A stretch of DNA of 64,000 nucleotides from assembly GCF_001457415.1 (NCBI RefSeq), contig NZ_LN881724.1, positions 992,001-1,056,000 on the forward strand. The letters are read 5' to 3'. How positions within the stretch are numbered: the stretch's first letter is position 1; each line of letters starts with the position of its first letter. The notes under the pieces are model-generated. The model searched no databases. It worked only from the letters and a program-made list of their open reading frames with translations, and was not told where the DNA came from. Source of the stretch: Gorillibacterium timonense. GTDB taxonomy: Bacteria; Bacillota; Bacilli; Paenibacillales; NBRC-103111. A program made the translations under genes and the position numbers. Shown here piece after piece: positions 17,444 through 24,761 of this stretch.

Positions 17444-17471
17444 ATTATACCACTTGGGGCTGAGAACCAAA
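17444..17471 (-). promoter_or_regulatory. Promoter of universal stress gene
   Basis: On the minus strand, TTTGGT (17471-17466), a 16-bp spacer and TATAAT (17449-17444), about 40 bp before the chosen start. Confidence 0.5.
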
Positions 17472-17486
17472 AACGCGAGTCTCTTC

Positions 17487-18062
17487 TCAATAGTGGATGA
17501 AGATTTCTTGCTCGCGTATCCGTGAGGAGCGCGGCAAGCGGATCGTCAAGTTTTCACCGTTCAGCCGAGCACTCGCGCCTTGGATCTTGACCGGACAGGG
17601 CAGAGGAATCGACGGTTTGCGGCCACCCGGCAATCCTTCCAGACGCAGCGTGTACACATCGGCAAAAAGGCGCAGCTTCTCCGCTTCGGTTTTGTCCGGG
17701 AGGCGATAACGAACGATGACCGCTTTGTCCGTCGTAGAAATCGCCGGATTGCCCCCCGCATAGGGGGCCGGTCGGACAGGCGTACTGGAGCTCCGGGTAT
17801 TGGCGGAGCTGCGGGCTCTCTCGGAATCAGGAGGAGAAGCCGTCTTTCGCGTGCGCGGATCGGTCTGCCTGGGCGGGTTCTCCGTTGGCGAATAGCCGGC
17901 GGAGCCGGCGACGGAATCCATGGTCCGCTTGACGATGTCATTGATCATTGATTGGACCCATTCCCCTCCCTGCATGCTTTCCGGTATGCGGATGAACGGC
18001 GTTTTGCCTCCAAGGAGCTGATGGATGCTTTTCCAAGGGTCTTGCTCGTTCTGATCGGCCAT
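17487..18062 (-). CDS. Spore protein with Hsp20-like C-terminus (CotM/GerT-like)
   Basis: 191-residue protein. The N-terminal ~45 residues (WKSIHQLLGGKTPFIRIPE..WVQSMINDIVKRTM) look helical. A low-complexity linker rich in Ser, Pro, Thr and Arg covers about residues 55-105. The C-terminal ~85 residues resemble an alpha-crystallin beta-sandwich (VIVRYRLPD, YTLRLEGLPG, GENLTIRLPRSS). Small-heat-shock-like proteins of this type in Bacillus spores include CotM and GerT. ATG 18062 is chosen over an upstream start for its GGCGGTGA site. It is divergent from the GerP-like cluster. Confidence 0.65.
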   Translation of the reverse strand: MADQNEQDPWKSIHQLLGGKTPFIRIPESMQGGEWVQSMINDIVKRTMDSVAGSAGYSPTENPPRQTDPRTRKTASPPDSERARSSANTRSSSTPVRPAPYAGGNPAISTTDKAVIVRYRLPDKTEAEKLRLFADVYTLRLEGLPGGRKPSIPLPCPVKIQGASARLNGENLTIRLPRSSRIREQEIFIHY

Positions 18063-18223
18063 ACAGGTCACCGCCTTCTTCATTCATCCCTGTTTTATCC
18101 TATGCGGCCGGATCTGGGCGGGTGCTCGAATGGTGCGTGCTTTCCTCCGGTTCTGAACCTGCTTATCGCCGCATAGAATGGCAGGTGACCGCTCTTCACG
18201 ACAGCTGGCGGGAGGGAGGAGGC

Positions 18224-18514
18224 ATGGTTCGACCGCGCGGGATACGCATTGAACTGGGAAATATCAACGTCAACCGCATCGATTCGGCGTCAGGCATCTT
18301 CGTCGGCACGAATGCTCAATGGGGCTGGAGCAGCCATGGCAAGAGCATCTCCGGCTTCGGCTCCGTGACCGGCATGCTGAATCGACTTTCCGCCAATGTG
18401 AGCGTGGTATACGACAATGACTTGATCGACACGCCGATCGATGACCGGGATGTGCTGGCGGCTCCCTATCCGGAGAAGGAGGCCAAACGCACACAACCAC
18501 CGACAAACGAATAG
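18224..18514 (+). CDS. GerPA/PF-like small spore protein A
   Basis: 96-residue protein carrying a signature shared with three other genes in this cluster: SASGIFVGTNAQ, then SHGKSISGFGSVTGMLN. It ends in an acidic repeat-like stretch (DNDLIDTPIDDRD) and a basic tail. The spacing of a small residue, G-x-N, K and GxG resembles the GerPA/GerPF family of spore coat permeability proteins. That assignment is by pattern, not by a match I can verify. GGGAGGAGG precedes ATG 18224. First gene of a run of seven plus-strand genes. Confidence 0.6.
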   Translation: MVRPRGIRIELGNINVNRIDSASGIFVGTNAQWGWSSHGKSISGFGSVTGMLNRLSANVSVVYDNDLIDTPIDDRDVLAAPYPEKEAKRTQPPTNE

Positions 18515-18565
18515 GCTGGTGAATAAGCGACCGCTTACGCTGGAGAGAACGGCAGGTGGGAATAA

Positions 18566-18817
18566 GTGGCGACAAGCATCAATTTCAACAGCATAGTCAC
18601 CAACTCGATGAATACGACCTCCGGCGTGTTTATTGGAGACAACCAAATGATCGGCTGGGATGCCCACTCCAAACGCTTTAATGGAGTCGGAGAAGTATTC
18701 GGCCAGTACAATCTCATCTCGAATCCCTATCTTCTGATCAACAATAACAGCTTATTCGATACGATGATCAACGACAACGATCTGAATACAAGCAACGAGA
18801 GTGTAGTTGGTCCTTAA
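18566..18817 (+). CDS. GerPA/PF-like small spore protein B
   Basis: 83-residue paralogue of the previous gene. The signature is TTSGVFIGDNQMIGWDAHSK followed by GVGEVFGQYNLIS. The rest is rich in Asn, Ser and Asp (INNNSLFDTMINDNDLN), which resembles the tail of protein A. GTG start at 18566 with GGCAGGTGGG upstream. It lies 51 bp after protein A. Likely a spore coat or germination protein, inferred from its company. Confidence 0.58.
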   Translation: MATSINFNSIVTNSMNTTSGVFIGDNQMIGWDAHSKRFNGVGEVFGQYNLISNPYLLINNNSLFDTMINDNDLNTSNESVVGP

Positions 18818-18869
18818 GAGTGCCATCTTCCGAAATGAAGGTTCTTACCTGTTGAGGAGGAACGAAGCG

Positions 18870-19076
18870 ATGCGCATCACCATATGGAATCATCAAATCG
18901 AGCGGTTGGCGGAAAGCTCCGCCCTCCTCACGGGAACGAATCTTCCTGGTCAGCACACATCGAAACAAGAAATCAGAGAAGGGTTTGGAGAAGTGAGCGG
19001 AAATCGCAACCTGATCTCGGAGAGCCGGTTCGGAGCATGTGCGGATCTGACGGAAGAGGCGAGGAAGAATGGCTGA
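18870..19076 (+). CDS. GerPA/PF-like small spore protein C
   Basis: 68-residue paralogue. The signature is SSALLTGTNLPGQHTSK followed by GFGEVSGNRNLIS. It is shorter than A and B and lacks the Asn/Asp-rich tail. GAGGAGG precedes ATG 18870. Its stop overlaps the start of the zinc-ribbon gene by 8 bp, so the two are probably translationally coupled. Confidence 0.55.
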   Translation: MRITIWNHQIERLAESSALLTGTNLPGQHTSKQEIREGFGEVSGNRNLISESRFGACADLTEEARKNG

Positions 19077-19329
19077 CAAAAAGAAGGATAAATATTGCGT
19101 GAGGTGCAGCCGTAAAGCGGAGGACGGAGATAAATATTGTGTCGGCTGCGGGGCTCCGCTCGTCAACAGTTGCACCAACGTGGGGGATATGTTTACGAAA
19201 AAATGCACCAAGGTTAACCGGGAAGACGCCGCCTATTGTTCGGGCTGCGGAGCTCCGACGATCTTTCATCGAGAGGGGCTCCTCTCCGGAACTGCCGTTC
19301 GAGTCGAACACAAGGGAGAACCATCATGA
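19069..19329 (+). CDS. Double zinc-ribbon protein
   Basis: 86-residue protein with eight cysteines in two sets: C10/C13 with C24/C27 (YCVRC...YCVGCGAP) and C35/C46 with C57/C60 (the last pair in YCSGCGAP). The first set is a standard zinc ribbon. The second has an unusual ten-residue gap between its first two cysteines. No DNA-binding or enzymatic domain is visible. It overlaps the gene before by 8 bp and the Hsp20-like gene after by 4 bp, so it belongs to the spore cluster operon. Function unknown; a scaffold or chaperone partner is a guess. Confidence 0.62.
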   Translation: MADKKKDKYCVRCSRKAEDGDKYCVGCGAPLVNSCTNVGDMFTKKCTKVNREDAAYCSGCGAPTIFHREGLLSGTAVRVEHKGEPS

Positions 19330-19775
19330 GCGAAGGACTTTCCCGAGAGGCCAAACGACGTTGGAAACAGCAGGCGGTACAGGTGCTTGGCGAGGACTTC
19401 TGGGATGATCTAGCTGGTTTGTGGCCGGATGCCGGACCGCGCATGGACCTTTACCGGGATGGCCAAGAGCTGGTAGCTGTATTCGAGCTGCCGGGAATCG
19501 CCGGACCGGAAGCGATCACGGTCGCCCTCGCGACCCGCTGGCTGACGGTCAGCGGAGAGACGCCTTACCCTTATCCGGTTCTGGAAGACGAATTGCTTCG
19601 CTCAGAGCGCGCGATCGGCCGGTTTTCACGCCGGGTGGCGCTCCCGGAGCCGGTGAATCCGGATGCGGTGCAAGCGAGCTACCGGCAAGGACTTCTCACC
19701 TTGAGGATGAGGCTATTGCCGGAGACGGACAGCCGTACGGTTGCGGTGGAATTCGGGGAAGATATCCCGGATTGA
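19326..19775 (+). CDS. Hsp20/alpha-crystallin family protein
   Basis: 149-residue small heat-shock protein. The alpha-crystallin domain covers about residues 35-140: MDLYRDGQELVAVFELPGI, then LTVSGE and FSRRVALPEPVNPDAVQASYRQGLLTLRM, which is the usual beta-sandwich sequence of Hsp20 proteins. It would bind unfolded proteins without ATP. The ATG overlaps the zinc-ribbon stop (ATGA). Its place among spore genes suggests a role in coat assembly or protection rather than a general heat-shock role. Confidence 0.78.
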   Translation: MSEGLSREAKRRWKQQAVQVLGEDFWDDLAGLWPDAGPRMDLYRDGQELVAVFELPGIAGPEAITVALATRWLTVSGETPYPYPVLEDELLRSERAIGRFSRRVALPEPVNPDAVQASYRQGLLTLRMRLLPETDSRTVAVEFGEDIPD

Positions 19776-19787
19776 GAGGTGACGCAT

Positions 19788-20201
19788 ATGACGGAACGAG
19801 AAGCACAGCGAGAAGAGGACAAGGAGGCCGACCTCCTTGCCCGCATCGCCCGGCTGGAACGGGATCTGGCCCGCTTGGTCCGGCTCAGCGGACGGCCGAT
19901 CACGGTACAGCAGCTTCATGTGGATGAGCTTCATGTCGATACGCTCCATTTGGATCAGCCCAGCTATCGGTTGGACAGCCTCACGGTTCGCGAGCTGAGC
20001 GGTTCGCTCAACCTGGGCAACAACTTCGCTTCCCTTCGGAGCTTGGGAAGAAGGGAAGCGGAGAAGGAGACGCCAGGCGATGGAGTTCAAGCCGAGAGGA
20101 AAGAGGAAGCGGCACCGAATTCCGCGGACGGCTCGACCGAACCCGCTCATGCGCCAAAGCTTCGGCGGACGGGCTCGGGAATTCGTTACACCTTGGAATG
20201 A
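19788..20201 (+). CDS. GerPC-like coiled-coil spore protein
   Basis: 137-residue protein. Residues 5-35 form an acidic/basic coiled coil (ADLLARIARLERDLARLV). Then come short beta repeats (ITVQQLHVDELHVDTLHLDQ) and a segment ending RELSGSLNLGNNF, which resembles the LSGTLNIG end of GerPC-type proteins. A disordered Glu/Ala-rich tail follows. ATG 19788 has GAGAGGTGA upstream. Likely part of a spore-coat permeability complex with the neighbouring GerP-like proteins, by analogy. Confidence 0.55.
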   Translation: MTEREAQREEDKEADLLARIARLERDLARLVRLSGRPITVQQLHVDELHVDTLHLDQPSYRLDSLTVRELSGSLNLGNNFASLRSLGRREAEKETPGDGVQAERKEEAAPNSADGSTEPAHAPKLRRTGSGIRYTLE

Positions 20202-20213
20202 GGAGGGATGGGA

Positions 20214-20603
20214 ATGCCCAGCGGCTGGTTGTCGCCGACATTCGTGATCGGGCAGATCAAGATCGGTACCGTCGAGGGAGCCTCCTGCTTGAATTTCGGG
20301 AATAACGTGCCAAGCGGATTTTCGAGCCGCAAGGTGCACAATCAAGGATTTGGGTCCATTGAGGGAGATGACAACCACTTGAGCGGCATCCGGTCCTTCC
20401 TCCATGAATCTCCGGCATTCGGAGCAACCGATGAAGAGGCAGGGGAAGCGTCTCCCTATGAAGTGCCGGATTGGATCAAGGAGTGGATGACGAACAGCAT
20501 GGACCTCGATTTGGATATGGGAGAAGAAGCGGCTCCAGGCGACGAGGGGAAGGAGGAGCCCGGCGATCTGGAGAATGGAGGAGCTGATGAAGCTCCAAGA
20601 TAA
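20214..20603 (+). CDS. GerPA/PF-like small spore protein D with acidic tail
   Basis: 129-residue paralogue of proteins A-C. The signature is GASCLNFGNNVPSGFSSRK followed by GFGSIEGDDNHLSG, and its N-terminal strand (FVIGQIKIGTVEG) is the most GerPA/PF-like of the four. The C-terminal ~60 residues are strongly acidic (DLDLDMGEEAAPGDEGKEEP) and probably disordered. ATG 20214 is preferred to ATG 20208, which directly abuts AGGAGGG. Last gene of the spore cluster, convergent with the ABC exporter genes. Confidence 0.58.
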   Translation: MPSGWLSPTFVIGQIKIGTVEGASCLNFGNNVPSGFSSRKVHNQGFGSIEGDDNHLSGIRSFLHESPAFGATDEEAGEASPYEVPDWIKEWMTNSMDLDLDMGEEAAPGDEGKEEPGDLENGGADEAPR

Positions 20604-20674
20604 CCGGGGCCTCCTGCTTCAACCGAAGTCTGTCAAGAATTCGATCAAATGTTCCAACAAACACGGTCTTCTCC

Positions 20675-21475
20675 TCAGCTTCCTGTGCTCTTATAATGAC
20701 GGACGCCTATGCGCCAGATGATCAGGGATAACCCGAGGAACGCCGCTCCGAAAGGCAATGACAGGTACCCGAGAACAACGGGATAATTCCAGCCGCATAC
20801 GGCGGAAGCCGGATAAAAGCTGATGAACAATACCGGCAGTAGAAAGCTGAACAGGTTTTTCAGCACCCTTGGCATGTAGGGCTCCGGGCAGCGGGTGATC
20901 TGGTAGCTTGCGTTGGTCAGGATGAAGATCCAATCCAACCCCTTGATGGTAAAGAACGCGAGGCCCGAGGTTAGCACGAATACGCCGCTGTACATCAGAA
21001 AGCCTCCGGCGAGCGCTAATGCCAAGATGACGAAAGCCCGCATCGTCAGCGGAACGTCCAGCTCGGACAGCGCCCAGATCACGGCGGATAGAGCCGTCAG
21101 CGGTCGGACGATGCGGTGCAGATGAAAGGTCGATGCCGCAACTTGGGTAAACAAGGAACGCGGGCGCAGCAGAAGTCGATCGAAATCTCCGGAACGAAGC
21201 ATCTGCCAAGGAAAATAATCGAAGCCCCGGCAGAGGCTCTCTGCAAGTCCGAAGGAGGCGACCGCGAGCGCATAGATGAGGATCACGCGCTCCATCGTCC
21301 AGTCTCCGATGCTGCCGAAACGGGAGAACAGCAGGATGGTGGAGATGGGGTCGCTGACGACGACGAGTAGGACCTGAAGCAGCATGAGCCACCAGCCCTT
21401 GTATTCCATTCCCGACAAGAGGTGCATCCGCAGCAGCTTCAAGTAGATTTTGCCTTCCATAAGAATCCGTTCCAT
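20675..21475 (-). CDS. ABC-2 type exporter permease (COG3694-like), module 1
   Basis: 266-residue integral membrane protein with about six helices, resembling the third component of the uncharacterised ABC-2 exporters (COG3694 type). The cytoplasmic segment RSGDFDRLLLRPRSLF corresponds to the GD-x-x-L-x-RP motif shared by these permeases. ATG 21475 starts one base after the stop of the upstream permease, with AGGGTAAG as ribosome site. With the genes at 21477 and 22325 it forms a complete exporter. Substrate unknown. A second module of the same type lies at 42605-45217. Confidence 0.8.
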   Translation of the reverse strand: MERILMEGKIYLKLLRMHLLSGMEYKGWWLMLLQVLLVVVSDPISTILLFSRFGSIGDWTMERVILIYALAVASFGLAESLCRGFDYFPWQMLRSGDFDRLLLRPRSLFTQVAASTFHLHRIVRPLTALSAVIWALSELDVPLTMRAFVILALALAGGFLMYSGVFVLTSGLAFFTIKGLDWIFILTNASYQITRCPEPYMPRVLKNLFSFLLPVLFISFYPASAVCGWNYPVVLGYLSLPFGAAFLGLSLIIWRIGVRHYKSTGS

Positions 21476-21476
21476 C

Positions 21477-22307
21477 TTACCCTCCCTGAATGATGATTCC
21501 GGACAGTTTGCGTTTCATGATCAGCCGGCCGGCGGCAATAAAGATCACGCTCCAAGCCAGCTGAATCGCGATCATGGGAAAGGCGCTAGAAGAAGACAGG
21601 CTGCCGACATATAATTGGGCTGGTATATCGGTGAACCCTCCGAAGGGCTGCAGGCGCAGGAAGGGCTGCATGAAATCTGGCCATAGCCGAAGCGGCAAAT
21701 AGCTGCCGGACAGAATTCCGCTCACCAATAGGAGCATATAAGTCGGTCCATCGCCCCACGTGATGCTCATGCGGATGGCGGTCACGAGCATGGCATAGGC
21801 CGAGCAGAGAAGAAAGGCCATCGCCACCGAGAGAACAAAGAAGAGGAATCCCTCAAAGGAGGCAGGCTTGCCGAGCGCGTATCCGGCGGGCATCAAGAGC
21901 CCGATCAGGAGGGTGGCGAGAGAGCGTATCCAGGAGGTGCCGAGCTTGCCCGCTGCACCTTTTGCAAACCAATGCATATAGAGGTCGAGCGGCCGGCACA
22001 GCTCGATTCCCACATCGCCGTTGCGAATTTTGGCCATGATCTCGCCGTCGATGCTCATGAATTGAAGCACAAACAGCCCTTGGGCGAGCCAAATATAAGA
22101 GATGGCTTGGGAAAGTCCGAAGCCGTTATTGTTCCATGTGCCTTTGTCGCCGTATGTATAGAATACCGTAAGGAGAATGCACTCGATCAAGGCCCAAAAC
22201 ACGCTTACCGCAATCCCGGATGCGGCGGCGATTCGATATTGCAACCCTTCGGCCATTCGGATTCGAAAGAGGGAAGCACAAGCTCTTGCGGTATGAACGA
22301 TTTTCAA
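21477..22307 (-). CDS. ABC-2 type exporter permease (COG4587-like), module 1
   Basis: 276-residue membrane protein with about six helices and the motif RNGDVGIELCRPLDLY after the second, which is diagnostic of this permease pair. The start is taken as TTG 22307, since GAGGAGG lies 8 bp upstream and no ATG in frame fits. It lies 17 bp after the ATPase gene. It would pair with the 20675 permease to make the translocation pore. The substrate cannot be read from sequence. Confidence 0.8.
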   Translation of the reverse strand: MKIVHTARACASLFRIRMAEGLQYRIAAASGIAVSVFWALIECILLTVFYTYGDKGTWNNNGFGLSQAISYIWLAQGLFVLQFMSIDGEIMAKIRNGDVGIELCRPLDLYMHWFAKGAAGKLGTSWIRSLATLLIGLLMPAGYALGKPASFEGFLFFVLSVAMAFLLCSAYAMLVTAIRMSITWGDGPTYMLLLVSGILSGSYLPLRLWPDFMQPFLRLQPFGGFTDIPAQLYVGSLSSSSAFPMIAIQLAWSVIFIAAGRLIMKRKLSGIIIQGG

Positions 22308-22324
22308 AGCGGCGCCTCCTCATC

Positions 22325-23140
22325 TTAGGTTAGCGAGAGATCTTCATACATAGCGGCGATCATCTGATCGGTATTCACCTTGGCGATGACCTCCGGAGCA
22401 TACTTGTCCTGCAGGCCGGACAAGTTCCCGTCATACAAGAGTCGGCCATGGCCGATTACCATGACCCGCTCGCAGAGCGCTTCGATATCGTCCATGTCAT
22501 GGGTGGTCAACACCATCGTGACGCCATGCTGGTGGTTTTCTTCCTTGAGAAAGGCTCTTAAAGAAAGCTTGGATACCGCATCCAAGCCGATGGTCGGTTC
22601 ATCAAGAAACAGAATTCGCGGTCGGTGGAGAAGCGCGGCGGCCAGCTCGCAGCGCATTCGCTGGCCGAGTGACAGCTGCCGAACCGGTGTTTTCAACAGC
22701 CCGTCCACACCGAGGGCTCCGGTTAGTTCGCGAAGTCTGACCCGGTAATCCGCAGCGGGGATGGCGTAGATGTCCTTCAGCACGTCGAAGGAATCGGCCA
22801 CGGGCACATCCCACCACAGCTGGGAGCGCTGTCCGAACACGACGCCGATTTGCGAAACATGCTCCACCCGGTTTTTCCATGGAATCTTGCCCATGATCCG
22901 GCATTCGCCGTCGTCCGGGGTGAGGATGCCGCTCATCACCTTGACGGTGGTGGATTTACCTGCACCGTTCGGACCAATGTAGCCCACGAGCTCTCCTTCG
23001 GAGATGGTGAATCCGATGCCGTCCAGCGCCTTCACCTTGCGTACGCTCCGTGTGAACGCTCCTCTCAACATCCCCCATCTTCCTTCTGGTCGTTCGTAAA
23101 TTGTAAAGCTTTTTCGGATATCGTTCAGTTCGATCTGCAT
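22325..23140 (-). CDS. ABC exporter ATPase (COG4586-like), module 1
   Basis: 271-residue nucleotide-binding protein. Walker A is GPNGAGKST, the signature reads LSLGQRMRCELAAALLHRP, Walker B is ILFLDEPTIGLD and the H-loop is TTHDMDD. The Q-loop region has FGQRSQLWWDVPVADSF, typical of COG4586 ATPases, where a Trp-rich stretch faces the permease. The start is ATG 23140 with GGAGGAGGGAAAAG upstream; a longer frame reaching 23266 has no support. It drives the exporter formed with the two following permeases. Confidence 0.88.
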   Translation of the reverse strand: MQIELNDIRKSFTIYERPEGRWGMLRGAFTRSVRKVKALDGIGFTISEGELVGYIGPNGAGKSTTVKVMSGILTPDDGECRIMGKIPWKNRVEHVSQIGVVFGQRSQLWWDVPVADSFDVLKDIYAIPAADYRVRLRELTGALGVDGLLKTPVRQLSLGQRMRCELAAALLHRPRILFLDEPTIGLDAVSKLSLRAFLKEENHQHGVTMVLTTHDMDDIEALCERVMVIGHGRLLYDGNLSGLQDKYAPEVIAKVNTDQMIAAMYEDLSLT

Positions 23141-23282
23141 CTTTTCCCTCCTCCGCTTAGCAACCCTACCGCATTGGACAAAAGGATGTAAATTCGGGTT
23201 CGCTCTCCTCTTGATTCTAGGCAGCAGATGGAAACGGGGGATACGCTTCCTTGCTAAATATTTCATAGAAATCCTTGCTTTC

Positions 23283-23310
23283 TTGACATTTGCGTGCTAC
23301 AGTATATTCA
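23283..23310 (+). promoter_or_regulatory. Sigma-A promoter-like pair
   Basis: Perfect TTGACA (23283-23288), a 16-bp spacer and TATTCA (23305-23310). No open reading frame with a ribosome site follows; a terminator comes about 60 bp downstream. Confidence 0.45.
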
Positions 23311-23316
23311 TAATTC

Positions 23317-23398
23317 AGTTAGGAATACTGGAGTGTTATTAATTAGTATCTTTTTCGAGAATATCAAGCGAACCGGTGATCCTTTCACCGGTTTTTTT
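23317..23398 (+). ncRNA. Candidate small RNA
   Basis: Predicted transcript of about 80 nt from the promoter at 23283 to the terminator at 23371-23398 (AACCGGTGA/TCACCGGTT then TTTTT). It lies in a gene-free gap, divergent from the ABC exporter. It has no credible coding frame. The family is not recognised. Confidence 0.35.
23371..23398 (+). terminator. Rho-independent terminator
   Basis: AACCGGTGA pairs with TCACCGGTT around TCCTT, followed by a T-run. Confidence 0.8.
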
Positions 23399-23491
23399 AG
23401 TTGTTTGGCAGGCTTGCCCTCCATCTCAATCTCCTTTTCTATAGAGGAAAGATGCTTCAAAATGAACGCTCACAACCTGGCGGCATAATGG

Positions 23492-23549
23492 AACAAGCCT
23501 GGCGTTCGGTGAGGGGATCATTCCCGCTCACTCGAATGCCAGGCTTGTT
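23492..23549. terminator. Long hairpin downstream of the Gly/Trp-rich gene
   Basis: About 22 paired bases (AACAAGCCTGGC with GCCAGGCTTGTT, continued by a TTCG..GTGAG arm with small mismatches). No T-run on either side, so it may be a 3'-end structure of the minus-strand gene at 23573. Confidence 0.5.
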
Positions 23550-23572
23550 GGCCGAGTGGTGCTAGACCGCCT

Positions 23573-23896
23573 TTACCAGAAACCGCCCCATCCCCCCAGG
23601 CCAGGTCCCCAACCTCCCCAGCCGGGTCCCCAACCGCCAAAGCCGCCGCCCCATCCCCAAGGATTCGTTCCGATGGCGAGTAGATCGAACAGCACAAGCG
23701 GAATAACAGCTTTGGTGGAGGCCTTTTTCCCGTTCGTGGAGCTCAGGTAAAGCTGATCTCCTTTTACCTTCAAGAGCTTGCCGGAGACAACGGCTCCATC
23801 CTTCTTCAAGGCGTAGACGGTTTGACCGACAAGTTTACGGGCTTCTTCTTTCGTTACCATAGACTGCATGAATGCTAGCACCTCCTCCTTAGTCAT
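23573..23896 (-). CDS. Small protein with Gly/Trp-rich tail
   Basis: 107-residue protein. Residues 1-20 are helical. Residues 20-75 form a small beta-barrel-like domain (VGQTVYALKKDGAVVSGKLLKV, then DQLYLSS) similar to Sm/KOW-type folds. The last 30 residues are almost only Gly, Trp, Phe and Pro (GGFGGWGPGWGGWG). Such tails occur in spore-surface proteins, but I do not recognise a named family. ATG 23896 has GGAGGAGG upstream. Convergent with nothing; it ends near a long hairpin. Confidence 0.65.
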   Translation of the reverse strand: MTKEEVLAFMQSMVTKEEARKLVGQTVYALKKDGAVVSGKLLKVKGDQLYLSSTNGKKASTKAVIPLVLFDLLAIGTNPWGWGGGFGGWGPGWGGWGPGLGGWGGFW

Positions 23897-24012
23897 ACCC
23901 TATTGTATGGACGGAAGTCCGACGTCGTTTGGATACCGGCATATTTCATGTAAAATGTGCATTCGTGGAAATCCGTAGGAGAATGGCGGGGATATGATGT
24001 AGAAGCGAGTGA

Positions 24013-24040
24013 CCGCGAACGTGATGCGGCTTGTTCGCGG
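24013..24040. repeat. 8-bp inverted repeat before the acetyltransferase gene
   Basis: CCGCGAAC (24013-24020) and GTTCGCGG (24033-24040) enclose 12 bases, ending about 5 bp before the ribosome site of the 24058 gene. It could be an operator or an mRNA structure that masks translation. Confidence 0.4.
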
Positions 24041-24057
24041 TACGAGGAGGCGGCGCA

Positions 24058-24537
24058 ATGATACGCAAGCGAACAGCGGAGGATGATCGTCAGATTCTGC
24101 GACTGGTCGAGCAAGAGCTGATGCCCCTTGCACGTCAGGCTTTTCCGAACCTGAAGGTGACCTTGAAAGAGCTGCGGGAACGGATGAAGCGGGGAAGCGT
24201 CTATGTCATGGAAGAGGAGACGAAAGGAAAACGGAAAGTCATCGGCTTCGTGATCGCCGTGAACGCATCGCAGGACCTGTGGATCGATATGCTGGCGGTC
24301 GGGAAGGACCACCAAGGCAAAGGCCTTGGAGCGGAGCTGCTTAAGAAAGCGGAGGATGTTGGACGGCGCAAGGGCTGCGATCACGCTCAGCTGTTCGTCG
24401 ACCGGGTGAACAGGCGGGCTCAACTGTTTTACGCCAAGAAAGGGTACATGATGACCCGCTATATTCAGGAAGTCAATTGCTATCAGATGACGAGAGAACT
24501 GACAGCAGCCAGATCGGCTTCTCACTTGTCCGTATAA
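24058..24537 (+). CDS. GNAT-family N-acetyltransferase
   Basis: 159-residue acetyl-CoA dependent acetyltransferase. The acetyl-CoA loop (motif A) is KDHQGKGLGAELLKKAE, matching Q/R-x-x-G-x-G/A. The C-terminal part has the usual NRRAQLFYAKKGY segment. The substrate is not deducible. ATG 24058 follows GAGGAGGCGGCGCA. An inverted repeat sits just upstream and a terminator follows, so it is monocistronic. Confidence 0.85.
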   Translation: MIRKRTAEDDRQILRLVEQELMPLARQAFPNLKVTLKELRERMKRGSVYVMEEETKGKRKVIGFVIAVNASQDLWIDMLAVGKDHQGKGLGAELLKKAEDVGRRKGCDHAQLFVDRVNRRAQLFYAKKGYMMTRYIQEVNCYQMTRELTAARSASHLSV

Positions 24538-24548
24538 TTCATTCTCGG

Positions 24549-24608
24549 AATGCCTCCTTCGAGAGCGGGTTTGCAAAACCACTCTAGCTCTGGAAGGGGC
24601 ATTTTTTT
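24549..24608 (+). terminator. Terminator after acetyltransferase gene
   Basis: AATGCC-T-CCTTC pairs with GAAGG-GGCATT across a larger loop, with a run of seven T. Confidence 0.7.
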
Positions 24609-24761
24609 GCTCATGGGGACGAGAACAGGGTGGAAAAATGGGTTCTGTCCGAGGAATATCAAATCTTTGCTATTCCGTTTGGCACGTGAGCATTGTAGAG
24701 CTCATTCGGCTGGTTTATAATACAGAGTAATACAGGGTAAACCGGCGGAGGTATAACAGTG

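Noticed and set aside
22326..23266. Longer start for the first ABC ATPase
   Set aside because: The 42 extra codons are basic and unrelated to the family, while ATG 23140 has a strong ribosome site.
23294..23488. Short plus-strand open frame in the gap after the ABC exporter
   Set aside because: No ribosome site and it runs through a terminator; the region is better read as a small RNA.
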